Assembly: GCA_001770935.1 (NCBI GenBank)
Contig: MESI01000027.1
Coordinates: forward strand, 1 to 32,604
Length of the DNA stretch: 32,604 bases
Direction of reading: 5' to 3'
DNA from: Burkholderiales bacterium RIFCSPLOWO2_12_FULL_61_40
GTDB lineage: Bacteria; Pseudomonadota; Gammaproteobacteria; Burkholderiales; Burkholderiaceae_C
Shown here in pieces: positions 28,693 to 32,604 of the stretch. The notes beneath the pieces are model-generated. The model saw only the letters and a program-made list of their open reading frames with translations. It was not told the DNA's origin and made no database searches. The stretch's first letter is position 1; every line of letters starts with the position of its first letter. Position numbers and translations under genes: made by a program.

Positions 28693-29627
28693 TGTACCTG
28701 GGGCATTTTTCGCTGCGGGAGGCCCCGTTTTCGATCACACCGGACACCGATTTCTTTTACCCGCACGAGGGTGCGCAGGCTTCGCTCAACATGCTGCTGG
28801 TGGCGCTGCGCAGCGGCGAGGGTTTCGTCAAAGTGGTGGGTGATTTGGGCTGTGGCAAGACCGTCTTGTGCCGCCAGTTGCTCAAGACGCTGCAGGGCGA
28901 ATGTGTCACCGCCTACATTCCCAACCCGGACATGGGGCCGGACGATTTGCTGATGGCTTTGGTGCATGAGCTGGGCCTGCCACTGGTTTCGCCCTTCAGT
29001 CGCCACAACGTGCTGAACGCACTGCGCGACTGTTTGTTGGCGCATGCGCAAGCGGGGCGCCGTGTGGTGGTGTGTATTGACGAGGCGCAGGCCATCCCCG
29101 TGCGTACGGTGGAAAGTATTCGCCTACTGTCCAATCTGGAGACCGAAAAACGCAAATTGCTGCAGCTGGTGTTGCTGGGCCAGCCTGAGCTGGACGACAA
29201 ACTGGCCCTTCCCGAAATCCGCCAATTGTTGCAGCGCATCACCTTCAGCGAATACCTGGGGCCCATGCAGGCGCATCGCGTGGGTGTGTACTTGCAGCAC
29301 CGCATGGCCATTGCAGCCCGGGATGAAAACACCGATGTCCATGTGTTTGAACCCAAAGCAGCACTGGCCCTGGCCCGTTGCAGCGGCGGTGTGCCGCGTT
29401 TGGTCAACATCCTTGCCCACAAGTGCCTGATGTTGGCCTATGGTGAAGGCCTGCACCGTGTGACGCCGACGCATGTGCGCCTGGCCGCACACGACACACC
29501 AGGTGTCTCCGTGCGCTCGCGCTGGGCATGGCCGTGGTCATTGCCAGTTTGGCGGTGGGGCTCGGCTGCCCGGCGAAAGGCGTTGGCATGGAGCCAAGTG
29601 GAAGGCAAGCAAGAAGGTGGACCATGA
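28692..29627 (+). CDS. mshM: MSHA biogenesis ATPase MshM (ExeA-like)
   Basis: A 311-residue AAA+ ATPase of the ExeA/GspA type, which helps assemble the secretin through the cell wall. Walker A is GDLGCGKT (50-57), Walker B VVVCIDEAQ (D130, E131), and the N-terminus MYLGHFSLREAPFSITPD is characteristic. The last ~40 residues are odd: Trp/Arg-rich in this frame (RSRWAWPWSLPVWRWG), whereas the frame shifted by one encodes a clean hydrophobic helix at 29507-29566. A pair of compensating indels or a sequence error is possible. The stop overlaps the mshN start (ATGA at 29624). Confidence 0.9.
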   Translation: MYLGHFSLREAPFSITPDTDFFYPHEGAQASLNMLLVALRSGEGFVKVVGDLGCGKTVLCRQLLKTLQGECVTAYIPNPDMGPDDLLMALVHELGLPLVSPFSRHNVLNALRDCLLAHAQAGRRVVVCIDEAQAIPVRTVESIRLLSNLETEKRKLLQLVLLGQPELDDKLALPEIRQLLQRITFSEYLGPMQAHRVGVYLQHRMAIAARDENTDVHVFEPKAALALARCSGGVPRLVNILAHKCLMLAYGEGLHRVTPTHVRLAAHDTPGVSVRSRWAWPWSLPVWRWGSAARRKALAWSQVEGKQEGGP

Positions 29628-30748
29628 GTGTCATTAACAAAATGCTGCGTGATCTGGACCATCGCCAGACGCCGGAATCACGCCCGACCGCTGTCTGGCT
29701 TGGTCAAGGCCTGCGCAGGGACACGGTCAGTATTGCGTCCACCCCGGTGCCCGCCAGCGGGTTCCATACACTGTGGTGGCTTGGGGGCGGTGTGCTGGGT
29801 TTGGCGCTGCTTGCGGCTGCGGGGTGGGCATGGCAACAGGAGTACCGGGAAACGCCCCGGTCGGAAATCTCGGTAACGCAAGTGCCTGTTCAGCCGGTAG
29901 CGCCACTGGTTGCTGTGGCTGTGCCAACACAGTCTGCTGCCTCAGCACCCATACCAGCACCTGCGCCACTGAGCGTGCCTGCGGTTCAAGTCGCACATGT
30001 GCCTGTTCACAACGCGGCCCAAGCTGCAACGCGTCCTGTTTCGACCTCCGTGGTCTTGCGTATGGATTCGACGCTGAGCCCAAAAGCAGTGCGCGCGCTT
30101 GAGCGTTCCGCGTCGCCCGCTGTTGCCAAAGTAGAGGCTCCGGAGGAGCGCCACCAGATGTCGGCTCCGTCTGTTGCGGTCGCTGCCTCTGCACCTGCAC
30201 GTATCCTTCCGCCGGATGCAGCCCAGCTGGCGCTGCGCCAACAGCAAGCCAGCAAAGACGCGGTGGCCCATGCACAGAGTTTGTGGAATGTCGGTTCGCG
30301 GGAGGCCGCGATCGAATGGATGGAGGAGGTGGTTGCCACTGCGGAGCGGGCTGTCGCTGCGGGTGCCACACCGGCCACGACCCGGTTGCTGGTTTTGCCG
30401 GTGCGGGAGTTGGCGCGCATGCAGTTGGCGCAGTCGCACCCGCAGGCGGTCTGGGACCTGTTGACCCGACTGGAGCCCTATCTGGGAAATCAGGCCGATT
30501 TGTGGGCGGTACGCGCCAATGCCGCCCAGCGCCTGGGGCGTCACCAGGACAGCGTGCACGCCTACATGGTGGCCCTGCAGTCGCGTCCCAATGAGCAGCG
30601 TTGGCTGTTGGGGGCAGCCGTATCCCTGGCGGCTCTGGGCCAGCTCACCAGTGCAGCGGAAATGGCGGAAAAAGCCCGGGCGGTGGGCTCTGTGAGCAAG
30701 GACGTGCTGGCCTATCTGCGCCAGACGGGTGTGCCGGTTAAAGACTAA
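29624..30748 (+). CDS. mshN: MSHA biogenesis protein MshN (TPR protein)
   Basis: A 374-residue bitopic protein with the characteristic start MSVINKMLRDLDHRQ, a membrane helix (about 48-70), an Ala/Pro/Val-rich periplasmic linker (about 75-200) and C-terminal TPR-like helices (about 215-374, for example QADLWAVRANAAQRLGRHQD). TPR proteins of this position are thought to aid secretin assembly with MshM. ATG 29624 overlaps the mshM stop; the frame is open further upstream inside mshM. It is the last msh gene; comM converges on it 55 nt away. Confidence 0.9.
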   Translation: MSVINKMLRDLDHRQTPESRPTAVWLGQGLRRDTVSIASTPVPASGFHTLWWLGGGVLGLALLAAAGWAWQQEYRETPRSEISVTQVPVQPVAPLVAVAVPTQSAASAPIPAPAPLSVPAVQVAHVPVHNAAQAATRPVSTSVVLRMDSTLSPKAVRALERSASPAVAKVEAPEERHQMSAPSVAVAASAPARILPPDAAQLALRQQQASKDAVAHAQSLWNVGSREAAIEWMEEVVATAERAVAAGATPATTRLLVLPVRELARMQLAQSHPQAVWDLLTRLEPYLGNQADLWAVRANAAQRLGRHQDSVHAYMVALQSRPNEQRWLLGAAVSLAALGQLTSAAEMAEKARAVGSVSKDVLAYLRQTGVPVKD

Positions 30749-30752
30749 AATT

Positions 30753-30803
30753 GCCTTTAGCCCGCATGAAATAAGCGCAGCAAGCTACAAAATCAATAGC
30801 AAA
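30753..30803 (-). repeat. Interspersed repeat copy R6
   Basis: A reverse-oriented copy: GCCTTTAGCCCGCATG, then AGCGCAGCAAGCTAC, then AATCAATAGCAAA. It fills almost the whole 55-nt gap between the mshN stop (30748) and the comM stop (30804-30806). No other terminator is seen between these convergent genes. Confidence 0.82.
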
Positions 30804-32375
30804 TCAGCTGCCCGCCAGCCCCCGCCGCCGGTATTGCATGGCTTCGGCCACATGCGCCAACTGGGTGCTCTGCGCCCCAGCCAGGTCCGCAATAGTGCGG
30901 GCAATCTTCAGCGTGCGGTGGGTGCCTCTGGCCGACCAGCCCAGTTGCGCGGCGGCGGCCTGAAGAAACTTGGCCGCTGCGGCGTCCAGCAGCACATGGG
31001 CGTCGATTTCCTGTCCGGCCAGCGCGTGGTTGGTCTTGCCTTGCCGGTTGTTGGCCCGTTCGCGTGCTTGCGCGCAGCGTTGCCGGATGCCGTCGGTGGA
31101 CTCCCCGCAGGGGGCGTTCAGCAGATCGGACGCTGGCATGGCGGGCACTTCCACATGCAGGTCAATGCGGTCCATCAGTGGGCCGCTGAGTTTGGATTGG
31201 TAGCGGTGGATCTGGTCTGGCGTGCAGCGGCAGGCGTGGGTGCTGGAGCCCAGGTAGCCGCAAGGGCAGGGATTCATGGCGCCGATCAGCTGAAACCGCG
31301 CCGGAAATTCGGCCCGCCGTGCTGCCCGTGCGATGGTGATGGTGCCGGTTTCCAAGGGCTCGCGCAGGGCCTCCAGGGCAGCCCTGGGGAACTCGGGCAG
31401 TTCGTCCAGAAACAGCACCCCATGGTGGGCCAGGGAAATTTCACCGGGCCGGGGTGGCGAGCCACCTCCCACCAGCGCCACGGCGCTGGCGGAATGGTGC
31501 GGGCTGCAGGTGGGGCGCTGCCCCCAGCGCTGCATGGAAAAGCGTCCGCCCAAAGAGGCAATGGCGGCGCTTTGCAATGCTTCCTCACACGACATATCGG
31601 GCAGCAGCCCGGCAAAACGCTGGGCCAGCATGGATTTTCCGGAGCCGGGTGGGCCCGACAGCAGCACACTGTGCCCGCCCGCCGCGGCAATTTCCAGGGC
31701 GCGCTTCGGTCCCGTCTGGCCCTTGACGTCGGCCATGTCCGCCAGATGGGCGCGTGTGCTGGGTGCGGCGGCCACCACGCGGGTCCAGCCCTCCTCGTCC
31801 GCGCCGTCGCTGAATGCGGCGGTGTCAGCATCCACCCCGGGCAGGAGTGATGCGTTCGGCAGCGCAAAGTGGCGCACCACGTCCAGCAGGTGGCGGGCGC
31901 GGTACACATGGGAATCAGGGACCAGGGCTGCTTCCTCCGCACTGTCCGGCGGCAATACCAGCCTGGAGACGACCTGGCCGGTGTGCAAAGCCAGGGCCAT
32001 GGCCAAGGCGCCTCGCACCGGCCGTAGCGCACCCGACAGCGACAGCTCCCCGGCAAACTCGTAGTCACCCAGGCGGGCTCCATCAATCTGGCCGCTGGCG
32101 GCCAGAATGCCCAGGGCGATGGGCAAGTCCAGCCTGCCAGAGTCTTTGGGCAAATCGGCCGGGGCCAGATTCACGGTGATTCTCTTGTTGTTGGGAAATT
32201 CGAGGCCGCAATTCTGGATGGCGCAGCGCACCCGTTCGCGGGCTTCCTTGACTTCGACATCGGCCAGGCCAACCAGGGTAAAGCTGGGCAAGCCGTTGGC
32301 CAGGTGCACCTCTACCGTGACTTCGGTCGCCTCCAAGCCCAATAAGGCGCGACTGCGCACCAAAGACAAGCCCAT
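30804..32375 (-). CDS. comM: ComM/YifB-family Mg-chelatase-like AAA+ ATPase
   Basis: A 523-residue protein of the ComM (YifB) family, hexameric AAA+ helicases that promote branch migration during natural transformation in Vibrio and Acinetobacter. An N-terminal Lon-protease-like ChlI domain (about 20-142) precedes the AAA+ core, with Walker A GPPGSGKS (241-248) and Walker B LFLDELPEF (D324, E325). A Cys cluster (NPCPCGY and ACRC) and the C-terminal Mg_chelatase_C helices (RGTHRTLKIARTIADL) follow. The start is ATG 32375: GGGAGGTG lies 6-7 nt before it, and the family's MGLSLVRSRAL start follows. Its neighbour is a DNA-uptake-capable pilus type, but MSHA pili as the competence pilus is only a possibility. 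Confidence 0.96.
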   Translation of the reverse strand: MGLSLVRSRALLGLEATEVTVEVHLANGLPSFTLVGLADVEVKEARERVRCAIQNCGLEFPNNKRITVNLAPADLPKDSGRLDLPIALGILAASGQIDGARLGDYEFAGELSLSGALRPVRGALAMALALHTGQVVSRLVLPPDSAEEAALVPDSHVYRARHLLDVVRHFALPNASLLPGVDADTAAFSDGADEEGWTRVVAAAPSTRAHLADMADVKGQTGPKRALEIAAAGGHSVLLSGPPGSGKSMLAQRFAGLLPDMSCEEALQSAAIASLGGRFSMQRWGQRPTCSPHHSASAVALVGGGSPPRPGEISLAHHGVLFLDELPEFPRAALEALREPLETGTITIARAARRAEFPARFQLIGAMNPCPCGYLGSSTHACRCTPDQIHRYQSKLSGPLMDRIDLHVEVPAMPASDLLNAPCGESTDGIRQRCAQARERANNRQGKTNHALAGQEIDAHVLLDAAAAKFLQAAAAQLGWSARGTHRTLKIARTIADLAGAQSTQLAHVAEAMQYRRRGLAGS

Positions 32376-32604
32376 TTTTGACACCTCCCAAAATAGTGCG
32401 TGATACGCCGCGTTTTTTTGAATGCAGGCACCAATGCGGTGCATACTGATTTTTTGTACAGTCATATTACCCCATGTCGCTCGGATTGGGTGCGTATTGC
32501 GAAAGCGCAATGGGAAATGGAAGTTGGCACGGAGCATGCATAGACCCTTGCATCTCCCGATTTCTGGAGAAGCCGATAGTCCCAGATCGGAGCCTTGTGA
32601 AGCT
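32376..32604. promoter_or_regulatory. Upstream region of comM with several inverted repeats
   Basis: No gene can be supported in these 229 nt. Visible elements are GCACC-N5-GGTGC (32428-32442), an SOS-box-like CTGA-N8-ACAG (32446-32461, one mismatch to the LexA core CTGT-N8-ACAG), and ATTGCG-N4-CGCAAT (32496-32511). The comM promoter must lie here, but no hexamer pair stands out. A divergent gene may begin beyond the window end. Confidence 0.35.

Noticed and set aside
32427..32442. Sigma54-like GGCAC...GGTGC upstream of comM
   Set aside because: The GG to GC spacing is 12 nt rather than 10; the sequence is better described as a short inverted repeat.
32536..32604. Possible plus-strand gene start at the window end
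   Set aside because: ATG 32536 opens a frame to the edge, but GGAG is only 1 nt upstream and the 23 residues match nothing I recognise.

Overview
The window looks like chromosomal DNA of a betaproteobacterium, most likely Comamonadaceae (Rhodoferax/Polaromonas/Acidovorax-like). The support is high-GC coding with Burkholderiales-like proteins, a methionine synthase split into two genes with an S-adenosylhomocysteine (SAH) riboswitch, and six copies of a ~50-60 bp interspersed repeat (core TAGCTGCTTGCGCA...GGGCTAGAGGCC) that I recognise as common in this family. No rRNA, tRNA, CRISPR array, transposase or phage gene was seen. The species is inferred, not proven.

Layout. 1-2.43 kb: an orphan tandem AAA+ ATPase. 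2.5-2.9 kb: a small hypothetical ORF. 2.95-4.80 kb (minus): recQ. 5.03-6.11 kb: the homocysteine-binding half of MetH. 6.12-6.74 kb (minus): a cyclic-nucleotide-binding-domain protein without a helix-turn-helix. 6.88-7.49 kb: a small outer-membrane beta-barrel protein. 7.58-7.69 kb: the SAH riboswitch with a ribosome-site-sequestering hairpin. 7.69-10.49 kb: the folate, B12 and reactivation modules of MetH. 10.64-11.38 kb: a glycine-zipper membrane protein.

11.4-30.75 kb is a nearly complete MSHA-type type IV pilus locus in the order E-G-F-A-[pglL, reverse]-C-D-O-P-Q-I-(PilN-like)-J-K-L-M-N. MshE powers assembly on the MshG platform. MshI, the PilN-like protein and MshJ form the alignment complex. 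MshK and MshL form the pilotin-like partner and the secretin. MshA is the major pilin, and MshC/D/O/P plus the large MshQ form the minor, tip-associated set. The embedded PglL-type O-oligosaccharyltransferase probably glycosylates the pilin. MshE keeps both 24-residue MshEN c-di-GMP-binding motifs, so pilus assembly is probably c-di-GMP-controlled. Prepilin peptidase and a PilT retraction ATPase are not in the window. Most genes from mshD to mshN overlap or lie within about 12 nt of each other, apart from a 166-nt gap between mshQ and mshI. 30.80-32.38 kb (minus): comM/yifB.

The points most worth a second look are: repeat copies read in frame as protein inside MetH and the glycine-zipper protein; the riboswitch on only one half of the split MetH; the pilus locus with an embedded glycosyltransferase and an intact c-di-GMP module; and a hidden hydrophobic helix in another frame at the MshM C-terminus.
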